Positions 48,213 through 61,267 are shown, numbered from the stretch's first letter. The stretch: 64,000 bases of DNA from Mesostigma viride (GCA_009746045.1 RPFO01002048.1:113501-177500), one strand, 5' to 3'. The notes: generated from the letters alone by a model not told the origin. Made by a program: numbers and translations.

Positions 48213-49186
48213 AGTCGGGGAAAAATTGGCTCTTTTTTAGCAAATTTAGCAAATTAGCAAATTAGCGGAAGGCGGGGGCCGAGATTAATTAAGAGGTACC
48301 TTGAAATTAAATAAGACGCATACCTCTATCGAGATATATGTTTGGAGGCGAGTTTCTATTGGCGTTAATTTGTACTATTGTACGACAACTGTCAAGGGTG
48401 ACGGCATGTACTGAAATCGCGGATACTTTCTAGATCGATTGCGCATTCGACGGTTAAAAGGCAGAGCTGCGGTTGAAAGTACTGTACGTGGGGGGGGACG
48501 GTGTTACAACGGGGGGGGGGACGCATTTATGGGGGGGGGGGGACGGTGTTACAACGGGGGGACGGTGTTACAACGGGGGGTTGGTGTTACAACGGGGGGG
48601 CGAGATTAATTAAGAGGTAAGTTACCTTGAAATTAAATAAGACGCACGCCTCTATCGAGATATATGTATGGAGGCGAGTTTCTATTGGCGTAAATTTGTA
48701 GTATTGTACGAAAACTGTCAAGGGTGACGGAAAGTACTGAAATCGCGGAAGTGTCGCGGGGACGTTTCTACTTTCTAGATCGATTGCGCATTCGACGGTC
48801 AAGAGGCAGAGGTGCGGTCGACTGGCAGTACTGTACGACGGTGTTGGACGGAATTTGCGGTTAGCGATGCGGTATAAAGCTTTGCATGTCACGTTGTCGG
48901 ATCTTAGCCCTTGCGTCGCGCTATGCTGTGGCGAACTTATTCTCCGCCGTCAGATTGCACCGTCGATGAGCGTCGATGCTCGTTGATGAACCCAACGCAA
49001 GCCATGTGACGGAAAGAAGTAAAAATTGGTGCGGCGGCCTCTAAGGCTGAGTTTGGTAAAGTACGGAACTTGTAGCCCGGCGACTCCGCGTCGAGCAGTC
49101 CGCAGGTAGTCCGCCGGCGTTAATTTGTTAATTTTGTTAATTTGTAAACTGGGGACAACCTAGTCAGTAAAAAAATTAGTCGGTAG
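48213..49186. mobile_element. ~0.97-kb insertion splitting the 71-bp array
   Basis: The array stops at ggcttacaa and resumes at aatagtacagtg. The inserted DNA has two direct copies of the arm of the 42.5-kb inverted-repeat element (48275-48420, 48600-48760), a G-rich minisatellite between them and unrecognised sequence after. No gene was found. Confidence 0.75.
48485..48600. repeat. G-rich minisatellite
   Basis: Repeats of GGACGGTGTTACAACGGG with G runs of 6-13. It lies between two arm sequences and could form G-quadruplexes on the plus strand. Confidence 0.85.
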
Positions 49187-49329
49187 TAAATAGTACAGTG
49201 ATGTTGGGCCATATAACTCCCAAGAGATTCTGTTGTCACAATGATGCACAGAACTTACGAATAGTACAGTGATGACAGGCTTTATAACGCCTTAGAGATT
49301 CTGTTGTCACAATGATGCACAGGACTTAC
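49187..49329 (-). repeat. 71-bp minisatellite, final two units
   Basis: The last units of the array after the insertion. The last one passes directly into the intact LRR exon at 49330, sharing donor and repeat end. Confidence 0.9.
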
Positions 49330-49398
49330 ACGTAGTACAGTGATGTCAGGCCCGACAAATCGGGGAGGTATCCAGAAATGTCATTGTTCTCCAAGTTC
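49330..49398 (-). CDS. LRR exon (69 nt), parent of the minisatellite
   Basis: The minus-strand LRR has the core NDISGYLPDLSGLTSLYY. It is one codon shorter than the others (23 residues) because the residue before DL is missing, but it is still phase 2 at both ends. The donor is GTAAGT (49324-49329) and the acceptor CAG. The array downstream in transcription repeats its last ~25 nt and its donor exactly, so this exon or its twin seeded the array. Confidence 0.8.
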
Positions 49399-49499
49399 CT
49401 GTGGGAATGAGAGCCATGGCCAAGTGAGGCAAACAGAACGCATAATATGCCATGCGATCCAAAGGAAAGTTATTATGTCAAGGCACGGATAGTCGGGAT

Positions 49500-50433
<934 letters not shown>

Positions 50434-53120
50434 CACTAGTACCCCCATCCTGATAAAAAAATGATAAAACTGATAACTGATATTCTTATCCTGATGATAA
50501 CCCTGATATTATCGTCCTGGATAAAACCTGATATTATAAGGACCTCATACCTGATAAATCCTGATGCGTGCCTGAGACTGACTTTTTCACATGATAGTTT
50601 CATCAGGAGCATGAAGCTGACATGATAAAACTGATAAAAGGCACTGATAAACAGCACAGCAATGATAAAACTGATCAAGGAAACTCACAGCACTGACAAA
50701 ACTGATGAAGGCAGCGCACGGCACTGATAAAGGCATGACATTCACATCATGAGACAAGGCACTGATAAAACTGATAGAAGGCATGGCTTTGAATCTGAGA
50801 CAAGGAATGGCATATGCAAGAGTGATTATGTGCTGAAACATGCATACATCCACACGCAAAACTGACAACCACATACGATGACCATGAAATTGAGGCCTTT
50901 TAATTAATAACAGATGCGATTTAATGCATGAGTTCAAAGAGTCTAAAAGTTGCATACCACACAACTAATGTCGGTCAATCACATCCAATCCCTGATAGAG
51001 CTTGATAACTCCTGAGAGTCTAAGCATAAGCAATGACACCAAGAGCGTGATGAAACGTGAAATTATTGAGAAAGTTCTCAAGAAATGCGTAAGTAGTGCT
51101 CAAGATTGCACATAAACACAGCCACATCAAGCAAACAAGCCTGCCAATCGACGAGGCATGATTAGCAGTATGCGAAGGGCGCAATGGACACAAAATTGAT
51201 AGACTTTAAACTGTAACACCTTAAAAGAGGGACAAGCAATATTGAGTTCAGTGTGGAGGAAACAAATGATAGCCAGGCACCATGGCGTGCGAAACACAAG
51301 TAGTAAACTGGTGAGGCCACAATGAGGGCGAGACTGACAAAGGCGTTAGGCATGAGAAGAGGAACAGCCATCGCCAGAACAAACCTTTTAAACGGATTAT
51401 CTACGGCCGGTTGTAATCATTGCCTCGTCGGCTACCTCAAGGGTAAAAAGGATTTTACATTAAAACTGACGGAATTGCATGTTTCATCGACTGACACTCT
51501 TCAGAAGAAAAAAGATCTGATACACTCGAAGTCGGGGTTGGGATGATTGTTGATGCAGTTGACAGACCCCAGACTAATTGCTTGATGCATTATGAGCACA
51601 GGCCAGCCCTGCTTTGATGATGAGGTAACCATGCAGTACTGCCAAGAACCATATTGAAAGCGCAAGAGCAGTGTAGGGGCCGCTGTATCCTCAAAACGGA
51701 ACAAAAAGCGGATGGACTGGGCCTCCGTTAATGCCGATTGCATGTGGCAGTTTACTTGAGCGTTGACCAACATGCCCCAGGTTCAACACCTCGAGATCTA
51801 TTTGCCAGCGCTGAACGGAAAACTACCGGCGGGTCACAGCTAGGGCTAAATCTAAGCAGGTGACTGTGCACATTAGTCCGAATCCCAAATGGGAAATGCC
51901 GTGTCTTTTCCGGCCTAACATGGCTGCGTAAGGCGTTTATGGAATGGTGCGGTTAGGTGCAGCTTTGCGTTGCCTTGCTGTCGCAATAAAATATGTTCGT
52001 GACACTCAATTCATCGTAGGCCCAGCAGTCTACCAGCTACATAACGGTTGGCCGTGATCGGGCGCAAAGTTGAAAGTTTTTGGAACGGCAGTTTGGAATC
52101 GTCAGTCAGTTTAATCCACAGCACAATAACCGGCGTGGGAATAAACTGATGCCGGAACCGTACCATTACTCCATATTAATATAGGCATGTACTTATGAGC
52201 TACAGCCCTTCTTGAACAATCTTCAGTAGAATGTTGTCACTAACTAGTGACTCACGTTATGGTCCTTATGTTGATTGTCGGCTGTCAGTCAGTCAGCCAA
52301 CGAACAGAAATCGTCGTCCCCATGTGCAGTTTATTCAGGTATATTCCGGGCTGAGACGGTTTTTCGACAGTGGCAGAACCAAGCATTTTCTAGGGTCTGA
52401 CAGAACGGCAAATATGATAGTACCTGTAGCTTTCATTGGTGAGTACATGTTCCTGTAACTGTCAGTTTCTCAGCACGAGTTATATGCTTGCTCCGACGTT
52501 CCGACCGTTCTGTTAAAACTCGACCTAGCAGCGCTGCGCGCTGCAAGCTGCGTCCGTCGTGTGCAACAAATTGCAAGGAGAACATGCAACGCTCACTAGG
52601 TCGCAGCCCAGAAATGAAGGACTTCGCACATATCTCGCAGCTATGGGCTAGGGGAACCTCGGTTGACACAACTATGGCGCTGGGAGTGGCCCAACGCCAT
52701 GCAGTGGTATCATGTGACCTTCTCAGGTATATCATGGAAACAAATTTGTGTTAGGGAGGTGTACACCTTACGGAATGTAGCAGTTGCGGTGTCTTCGAAT
52801 ATATGTTGGTACATAAGCGAATTGGGGATGGAGGGAGAAACACAGGGGTACTGTCCAGATCCCCTCCTGTTTGCTGTTAGAAATTCAAGTACTGAAGGCT
52901 GTTAGTCACTCCAGGTAAGCAAGCAGTCCTTGTTAACGGTCGACTTATCGTGACTTTAGCACTCGTTTTGCATACGAAAGGCCACATGTTGTAATAAAAA
53001 AGTGATTATCAGGAAGATTTATCGGGATTATAAGGTGCTCATCAGGATTTTTCAGGTGCTTATCAGCATTTATCAGGAGGGATTCGATAATATAAGGACC
53101 CCAGTTACTAGACTGTAGCG
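50434..53120. mobile_element. ~2.7-kb insertion with TGATAA-rich ends
   Basis: It splits a GGGT-element. The left ~400 bp are packed with TGATAA and the right ~130 bp with its complement TTATCA. CTAGTA at the left end (50436-50441) faces TACTAG at the right (53107-53112). Clustered subterminal motifs in opposite orientation are common in DNA transposons as transposase sites. The frames inside are short and unrecognised. The exact ends and class are uncertain. Confidence 0.6.
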
Positions 53121-53195
53121 GCCAGCTCGCCTTTCCTCACGTTGGAAAGTTGCAAGCTGCAAAAAGGCCTCCCTACGCTCACCACACCACCTGAA

Positions 53196-54900
53196 CCCCT
53201 AAATGGTCTGGCTGCCGATTTTCCGTCTAAAACTCAGTTACAGCCGACGCGTCGGCCCCTTCTCGGGGGACCAAATGCCGCGAAAACTATTGAGGATTAG
53301 GAAAAGTTTAGCTGAGAAGATCGAATGTTTATAAAATTCTTCACAGCATGGTACTAGGGTATGCATACTTCTGACAAAGTTATAGAGGTGTTCTGGCCGG
53401 TCAAAGTACAAGGGGTCAGGGTACTTTTTCACGTACAACGTGCATTCCGGAAAACGACGACCTGGCCATGGCGGCTTGCGCCCACGCATGGCATTTACGT
53501 TTTCGTTTGAATTTTCTGACCAAACTCAGGAAATTGATTTTATACGTCCTAAAGATCAGACAGGCCAACTTTTGGTTCGCGGGAATGCCATTTGATAGGT
53601 GTCGGCAGCGCTCTTGCTGGGAAAAAAATGCGATCAGGCCGGACGATAGAAACGTTACATACAGCAATACCTTTCCGGCGTATTTTTAGGAATATCGGTT
53701 TCTTTTTACTTTTTATGATGATTTGTACGTAGTCGTAAACGTGCAAGGGTGGCCAGACATCGTGGAATCTAGCGACCATGCTGCACAACTTTGGTGTGTC
53801 GAAATGCGCCATTTTGCGGCCACCGCCTGGGCCAAGGTAATGCCAGCCATGCTGGCCAGGTAAAGCTGAGTTATCGTTTTCTTGTCGATGTATGACGTTT
53901 ATGTATACTTTCTAGCTTGTGTAGCACATTCTTTCTTCATTATTCATGCTCTTTCTTGACCATGGCCTGGCCCCTTCCTAAAACACCATTAGATGCTTCC
54001 CTCAGACAGTTGACCTGCCATAGTCTGTTGGTGATAAGTTTTAGAGGCTGTATGGGTTTGAATACCTCCATATTATATGTTTGTTATACATTTCCCACAC
54101 ACATATTGCATGAGTGTGATGCAGTTGGCTGGTCTCTGTGGCATCATCAAGCATGTAACCGGTGAGTAGAAGCTTCCCATTGTCAGCATGTGCCACCAGG
54201 TGTGCTGGCCATCACCTGGCAAGCTATAGCAGCTTAGGCCTAGTTTATCCTTGCTAGGGCAAGCTTAAATAGGCTTAAAACCACTAGTTTGTTGGTGGCT
54301 GCCTCCTAGAATGCATGCCTTGCGTAGGGTATCCGTACCACGTTACCTACGTGAATGGACAAGGTGGCACCTGCACATAGGTGCCATGTAAGGGCAGTGT
54401 GATGATGCAATTATGTTTCCCCATCATTGTGGAAGGGATATGTATTGTATGACATGGTTGGTGGCCTTATTGGTAGGTAGTATGCCCACCCCTACCCCCT
54501 TGGTTGCTTTTTACCAACGGTACCCCTATGGGCTGTAATGGGTGTAACTGCTGGTATACCCAACCAAATGATGACCCCTTGTGGAATGGCTCAAACTGTT
54601 CAGCAACTAATTGTTCATCATCCTTCAAGTGGTAGGTGCCTAGCTCTTATAACATAATTCAAAATGCACATTCCACCAAAAATGAAAACGAGCGTCTTGA
54701 CCCCCCTGACTTTGACGGTAGTTATACACGGCCTACCCTGGATATATGTAAGGTTGTGATGTATCAACCCGAAGGGCAACTCATTGACATGCTTGGCCCC
54801 CAAGGACAGCCAATGGATATGGGTAGGTTGGATGGCATCTGGTTTGCAAAATTGTGAAGTTACAGCCGATGCATCGTCAGTATTTCTGCCCGTTTAGGGG
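53196..54900 (-). mobile_element. TTAA-flanked element, copy 2
   Basis: Same family as 22743-24436, in reverse orientation. The left flank is TGAA (a mutated TTAA) and the right flank is TTAA at 54901-54904, which is also the left flank of the next copy. It lies right after a GGGT-element fragment. No transposase frame. Confidence 0.82.
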
Positions 54901-54904
54901 TTAA

Positions 54905-56657
54905 CCCCTAAATGGTCTTGCTGCCGATTTTCCGCCAAAAATCGAGTTCCAGCCGATGCATCGGCCCCTTCTCGGGGGACCAGATGCCGCGAAATCTATT
55001 GAGAATTGGGAAAAGTTTAGCTGAGAAGATCGAATGTTTATAAAATTCTTCACAGCATGGTATATGGGTTTGCATACTTCTGACAAAGTTATAGAGGTGT
55101 TCTGGCCGGTCAAAGTACAAGGGGTCAGGGTACTTTTTCACGTACATCGTGCATTCCGGAAAACAACGACCTGGCCATGGCGGCTTGCGCCCACGCATGG
55201 CATTTACGTTTGCGTTCGAATTTTCTGACCAAACTTAGGATATTGATTTTATACGTCCTAAAGATCAGACAGGCCAATTTTTGGTTCGCGGGAATGCCAT
55301 TTGATAGGTGTCGGCACCGTTCTTGCTGGAAAAAACTGCGATCAGGCCGGACGATAGAAACGTTGACAGCAATACCTTTCCGGCGTATTTTACAGGATAT
55401 ATCGGTTTCTTTGTACTTTTTATGATACATAGTAGTCGTAAACGTGCAAGGGTGGCCAGAAATCGCCGAATCCAGCGACCATGCTGCACAACTTTGGTGT
55501 GCCGAAATGCGCCATTTTGCGGCCACCGCCTGGGCCAAGGTAACGCCATCCATGCCTGGTAAAGCTTAAGCATCGTTTTCCTATCGATGTTTGACGTTTA
55601 TATGTACGTTCTAGCTTGTGTAGCACATTCTTTTTGCATTATTCATGCTCTTTCTTGACCCTGGCCTGGCCCCTTTCTAAAACACCCTTCTTGGATGCTT
55701 CCCTCAGTCAGTTGACCTGCCACAGGGTGATGGTGATAAGTTTTAGAGGCTGTATGGGTTTGAATACCTCCATATATGTTTGTCATACATTTCCCATACA
55801 CATATTGCATGAGTGTGAGGCAGTTGGCTGGTCTCTGTGGCATCATCAAGCACGTAACTGGTGAGTAAAAGCTTCCCATTGAAAGCATGTGCCACCAGGT
55901 GTGCTGGCCATCACTTGGCAAGCTATAGCAGCTTAGGCCTAGTTTATCCTTGCTAGGGCAGGCTGAAATAGGCTCAACATCACTAGTTTGTTGGTGGCTG
56001 CCTCCTAGAATGCATGCCTTGCGTAGGGTATCCGTACCACGTTACCTACGTGCATGGACAAGGTAGCACCTGCACATAGGTGCCATGTAAGGGCAGTGTG
56101 ATGATGCACTTATGTTTCCCCATCATTGTGGAAGGGAAATGTATTGTTTGGCATGGTTGGTGGCCATATTAGTAGGTAGTATGCCCACCCCTACCCCCTT
56201 GGTTGCTTTTTACCAACGGTACCCCTAAGGGCTGTACTAGGTGTAACTGCTGGTATACCCACCCAAATGATGACCCCAATGGCTCAAACTGTTCAGCAAC
56301 TAATTGTTTATCATCCCTGAAGTGGTAGGTGCCTAGCTCTTATAACATAATTCAAAATGCACATTCTACCAAAAATGAAAACGCGCGTCTTGACCCCCCT
56401 GACTTTGACGGCAGTTATATATGGCCTACCCTGCATATATGTGAGGCGTTTGCTTTGGTTTGAGTGATTTCACTCTGCTGTAAGTAATTATATTTTTAAT
56501 ATATGTGAGGTTGTGATATACCAACCCGAAGGGCAACTCATGGACATGCTTGGCCCCCAAGGACAGCCATTGGATATGGGTAGGTTGGATGGCATCTGGT
56601 TTGCAAAATTGTGAAGATCCAGCCGATTTATCGGCAGGATCTCAGACCATTTAGGGG
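54905..56657 (-). mobile_element. TTAA-flanked element, copy 3
   Basis: Direct tandem neighbour of copy 2, sharing one TTAA with it; the right TTAA is at 56658-56661. It carries the inverted ends CCCCTAAATGGTC and GACCATTTAGGGG. It contains a 52-bp retroposed insert (56447-56498). Very similar to copy 1 throughout. Confidence 0.85.
56447..56498 (+). mobile_element. 52-bp insert with 12-bp target duplication
   Basis: ATATATGTGAGG occurs on both sides (56435-56446 and 56499-56510) and once in the other copies of the TTAA-element. The insert is identical to 30261-30312 and ends AT-rich. A 12-bp duplication with a short 5'-truncated insert points to LINE-type retroposition of a SINE or LINE tail. 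Confidence 0.75.
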
Positions 56658-56704
56658 TTAATAGAAGAAAGAATTATAGCACAACACGTTCGCCACAAAC
56701 CTAT

Positions 56705-57178
56705 ACTTTGCCCTCGTAAATCCCTCGCCCAGGCGCGCAACAACGGCCGGTCTTCCATGGAAAGGTCAGACACGCGCACTGCGCAGGCCTGAAGAATTAC
56801 TAACCGAGAATGGCCTAATACTGTATGTAAGTGGCAGAAAGCACCCGTTCGGTTTAGAATTCGATGACACCGATATTAATCCATCCTTCACGGTCAAAAC
56901 AATCCCCCCAAACTGCGAATCTACTGCCGCTATCACGAATTCTATTTCGATTCCCGCGACCAAAAAGTTCAGTTTACCCCCCCTGCAGATGGCATAAAAA
57001 AACAAGAGCGATAATACAAACAAGCTAATGTACGCGACAAGACCACATCATAAACTGATCGTCCCTAAGATTCGAATAAAACTTCTGCAATTTGTTTGCC
57101 CTATAATGGTAGTTTTGGCTAAACGCAGTCGCCATGCATGGGCACTTCCGTACGGGGTGCGCACACCGTGCACCCACT
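56705..57178 (+). repeat. Repeat shared with 34190-34720
   Basis: See the 34.2-kb copy. Here it is interrupted by a TTAA-element and resumes at 59687-59765. Confidence 0.55.
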
Positions 57179-57182
57179 TTTA

Positions 57183-59682
57183 ACACCTCGTTTGTACCGA
57201 CTCACCCTCTGGAGAGGACTGAGTTGACCAACTTCGAGATCATGTAGCAGAAAGGGCAGGGGGGTACCCCATATGTTTGAGGTGCCTAATAGCAGTTAAT
57301 ATCTTGCTCTGTGTCTGGAATATGTGTAAAAAATCATACATGGACCAGATCATGTAGAATTTTACTCGGGTGTTGACCCTTACTCGCGATTTGGCACTTT
57401 TTGATGTATAGGTGTGTATTAAAAAAATAAATCAATTCCATATGCATGTAGAAAAATCATAAACATGTGAAAAATAAAGTTCTTGAAACGTGGAAAAAAA
57501 CTGGGCTCAATTTGGCCACTGCCACTGCCTGAAACACGCCAAAAACTGCCAGTCCTCTGGAGAGGACTGAGCCTTTGCTAGCAAAATGCTAGCATGTAAG
57601 TGCGGTCATACTACACACCACCGTGGCCACCAACCATCCCAATCAACTCATTTCCCTTCAAGCATAACAGGACAACACACTTGCATCATCATATTGCAGT
57701 TATACTATACCTTATCATGTGTGAGAGCCTATGCCTGCACATAGGGAATGGGTTTGGATACCTACCAAAAAAGGGTTATATTATAAGTGTCAACCACCAA
57801 TATAATGGGTAGATTAAGCATAGTTCATTTGTTTCTAACAAGAATAGATAAGGCTAAAACTGTTTAGCATCGCCATGGTATGGCCAACATAGTTGCTGGC
57901 ACCTGATGGCAGTGGTTTATCACCAAGACTTTTCACTCAACCGCATAAGCTTGAAAGCACCCTTGATGCAACCCATGGCCACATAACCATGCAGTATAAA
58001 CGAAGCATAGGAATAACTAACATCTATGAAGGTGTTCAAACCTGTACAGCTCCTAAAAACCTGAACAACTACACGGGGGTAAGGCAAACGCCTGGTAACA
58101 TCATCTGAAAATGGGGTTTTAGAGAGGGGCAGGCAACGGTCAAGAAAGAGCATCAATACTTGAACCTGACAACTCCTTGCAAGCTTAAACTCATGTACAA
58201 ACATTAAGAAGCGATGAGGCGACGATATTCCAGCTTTACCAGGCACGGACGGCGTTACCTTGGCCCAGGCGGTGCCCGCCATCAAGTTTCGTTTAAGTGG
58301 CCAGCCGGAGCGGCTGCTTAGGTTTTAGCGGACAAGTGTTCGAAGCGCGTCATTGGTGAATTACTTGGGAACTTGGGTTTCCCCGCGAAACTCCAACCGC
58401 ACGTTCAGATTTCCAAATCTCAAGTAAAGTTCGGCGCAACTTTCTGAACGGGGGCAGTTGACGAGCAGCATTCCTCCGGACGAATGAATTGCGTTCCATA
58501 CTTGCGCAAAATTTTGAAAGGTAGCTTGCGTGCAGCCCTACTAAAATTTGAGCGGACGTTCGGATTTCCAAATCTCGGGTAAATTTCGGCGGAACTTTCT
58601 GAACGGGGGTAGTTGGCGGGCAGCGTTCCTCCAGACGAATGAAATGCGTTCCATACTAGCGCAAAATTTTGAAAGGTAGCTTGCGTGCAGCCCTACTAAA
58701 ATTTGCGCGAAGTGTGGGACTGAAAATTCGTAACGGAAACTTTTTGGTAGTTGCCGTCACTTCCTTTTGTGCAAACGTGTGGGAGTGAAAATTCGTAACG
58801 GAAACTTTTTGGTAGTTGCCGTCACTTCATTTTGCACGAGTGTTGGGCTGAAAATTCGTAACGGAAACTTTTTGGTAGTTGGCGTCACTTCCTTTGGTTC
58901 GACTGAAAATTCGCTGAAATTCGCTGAATTCGTACCGTATCCTAATTTTTAGTACCTCGAAGTGACGGGGCACCTAAAAATTTGCCCACAAGTACACTTG
59001 GCAGCGCGCTCACTGGGAAAAATTGTACAGCCGCTCCGGCGGGCCACTTGAACGAATTGTAATGCAAAACTGGCACTTTGCGGTACACAGACCATGACGT
59101 GACAGAGAGGTCGAAATCATCAAATCTATGCAGCCACTCAATTTATTCTAATACTATGCACAATAAAAGGTAGAAAGAAACCTATAAACCCTCGAAATTG
59201 CGCCGGAACGCAATCACAGTCGTCAATTCCGTCGACCTGTCTGATCGCAGTTTTTTGTAGCAAGAACAGTGCCGACACCTGCTAAATCGCATCGCCGCGA
59301 GCAAAAAGTTGAGTTGTATCATCTATATGACATATAAAAACTATTTCCTGAGTTTGGCCAGCTAAATCTTCCGCAAACGTTAACTGCATGCATGGGCGCA
59401 AGCCGCCATGGCTATAGGTCGTGCATTTCCGGAACGCACGTTTCACGGGAAAAAGTACCCTTACCACCTGTACTTTGACCGTACAGTTAGCCGCTCATAC
59501 CAAATCCAAAAAAATCCCAAAAATATGTCCAAGAAAGATCTTTTCACAAAGTAATTTTGAGAGAATTTTTTTGACAAACATTCTGACCGGGGCGAATTTT
59601 CTACGAAACCCAAAAACTCGGTCCTCTCGAGAGGACTGAGTTCAACTCAGTCCTCTCCATAGGACTGGATACAAACGACGTG
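57183..59682 (+). mobile_element. TTAA-flanked element, family B, 2.5 kb
   Basis: It is flanked by TTAA on both sides (57179-57182, 59683-59686). The inverted ends are CACCTCGTTTGTACC and, read from the other end, CACGTCGTTTGTATC. Short palindromes such as CTCTGGAGAGGACTGAG occur near both ends. The centre (57600-58279, 59065-59490) is a diverged relative of the 1.7-kb TTAA family. A MITE sits at 58280-59064. No transposase frame. Confidence 0.72.
58280..59064. mobile_element. MITE-like insertion, complete copy
   Basis: The ends CATCAAGTTTCGTTTAAGTG and (reversed) CATTACAATTCGTTCAAGTG continue into GCCGGAGCGGCTG, giving ~40-bp imperfect inverted repeats. Three ~65-bp blocks with CGTAACGGAAACTTTTTGG are in tandem at 58720-58890. 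It is the second copy of the MITE that split a Gag-like frame at 11.4-12.1 kb. Confidence 0.82.
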
Positions 59683-59765
59683 TTAAGGTATGTACCGACT
59701 ATACCTCGGACGGTCCCGCGAATTTTTCAGCGCAAAAAAATTCGGGCATGTCCTGTCCCCTTAAT

Positions 59766-60018
59766 GATTACCTTTGGAAATTGGACAAGAGAACATAGAT
59801 ACACATCAAACAGTGCAGCACACTGGTTAGAGAATTAAAGAACATAACGATCAGTAGCTTGTATACTTTAATACAATAGGCACGATCAAAGTACAAGTGC
59901 AGGCAACTAGGCACAGCAAAGCACACAGTAGCTACACACAACGACGGAGCACTACACAATTTACCGCACTACACAGTGAAAGGAATAAGGTTAGTAGTAC
60001 TACCTTATAAACACTTAC
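59766..60018. other. Nothing recognised
   Basis: Short stretch after the TTAA-element and before the 60-nt exon; no feature seen. Confidence 0.4.
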
Positions 60019-60078
60019 AATTTAATCAGGGCCGTTAAGTCGCCAAACTCAGACGGAATGGTCCCCGAAACATGCAAA
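60019..60078 (-). CDS. LRR exon (60 nt), most upstream
   Basis: The minus-strand exon encodes LHVSGTIPSEFGDLTAL, an LRR lacking the first four residues of the 24-residue unit. It has the best splice signals of the set: a pyrimidine tract TTCTTTTTTCTGCAG as acceptor and GTAAGTG as donor. Both ends are phase 2. A shortened first repeat often follows the N-terminal cap of plant-type LRR proteins, so this may be near the start of the LRR domain. No signal-peptide exon was identified further right. Confidence 0.65.
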
Positions 60079-60084
60079 CTGCAG

Positions 60085-60670
60085 AAAAAAGAATTAAGGA
60101 TCAGAGAAAATCGTGCAGCAATCATGCCAGAAGGGCACAAATACATTCCGGCATTCAGAAGTGTGTTTGATACTTAAGGAAAATAGTGGGGTAATTTACA
60201 TACATGCCTTCACAGTGCTCGGCTCTGCTTAGTAACCTTGCACCTTGCCAGTCATCAAAGACTGAGTTTGAAGACTGAGGTAATAGAGACCAACATTAGA
60301 GTTATACTACTTCGGTTTAGAGGCTACAAAGAAAAAGAGGTCCAAGTGGTGTAACTACCCTTATGTAGGCAGCTTCATTTTATACGTCTTTGTTTACGTA
60401 GGATGACATCAGCTGCTGATGTTATCATGGTTCTATTAGTTAGAAGCTTATAGAAACATCCTACATAGAATATTCCTAGAACATCCAAGTATAATATTCC
60501 TAGAATGCAGAATATTCCTAGTACATTCCTAGAAAATTCTAGACAGGTTGCACTGTGATGGCTTACCATCTACTAAGCAACCAAGCGTCTACGGAATGCA
60601 TGATGTGCCACGGGTCATCATGAAAAATGTAACATGTGTCATCATGGGCTTGTAACACCTGTCAGAAATC
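60085..60670. other. No gene recognised
   Basis: It contains repeated attcctag motifs (60471-60541). No coding exon found. Confidence 0.4.
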
Positions 60671-60673
60671 CTC

Positions 60674-60811
60674 ATTCTATTAACCGTGGAACTCCAGGGT
60701 AACCAGACTCTTTATTAAAACAATGAGTGGAGCACATACAAAAGGCAGGCCACATCCCGGCCGCCGATGCTCATGGGAACACTTATTGCTTGGCAAAGGC
60801 TAGCCTTACCC
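60674..60811 (-). repeat. Terminal repeat B2
   Basis: A 138-bp direct repeat of B1, with constant offset of 594 bp. Its outer end is attctattaaccgtgg. Confidence 0.88.
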
Positions 60812-61267
60812 CCAAACACGCAGGGAGGGTGGGCGGGAAAAGAAAAGAGGCCGACCTTAGCTAGGTGGGTTTGTTTTTGTCCTTTTTTGCGTGTCATGCG
60901 GCCTTGGCCCGGACGGCATTTTTTCGCCACGCAAATGTTGCGTCTGAACAAATGACGCAATGTGGCGTTCTAATTGCCGGCAGCTTACGTAAGGCTGCCG
61001 GGGCTATTAGGTCACATATTGCGTGAGAGAAAGAATCTAGATCTAGTTAATCACTACGCCATGAGCCAAGAAACCTAGACAGTGGCAGGTTTATATCTCA
61101 ACGTAGCTCCTGCCACCTGGCCAAGAAAAACTGGCCAAAGCTTTGGCCACGACTGATCCGGATCAGGCCGCACCGGCCTCAAAAGGTATGTCACGTGAAC
61201 CCAATAACCTAGCTATAGCGGCTACCCTTCCATCTCACTATAAAGAAACTATGTTCAGAGAACCACG
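60812..61267 (-). repeat. Internal repeat A2
   Basis: A 456-bp copy of the A repeat, found also at the 5' ends of copies 2 and 4 and in the solo unit. It holds ttgcgtctgaacaaatgacg and ctatagcggctacccttcc blocks. Confidence 0.85.
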
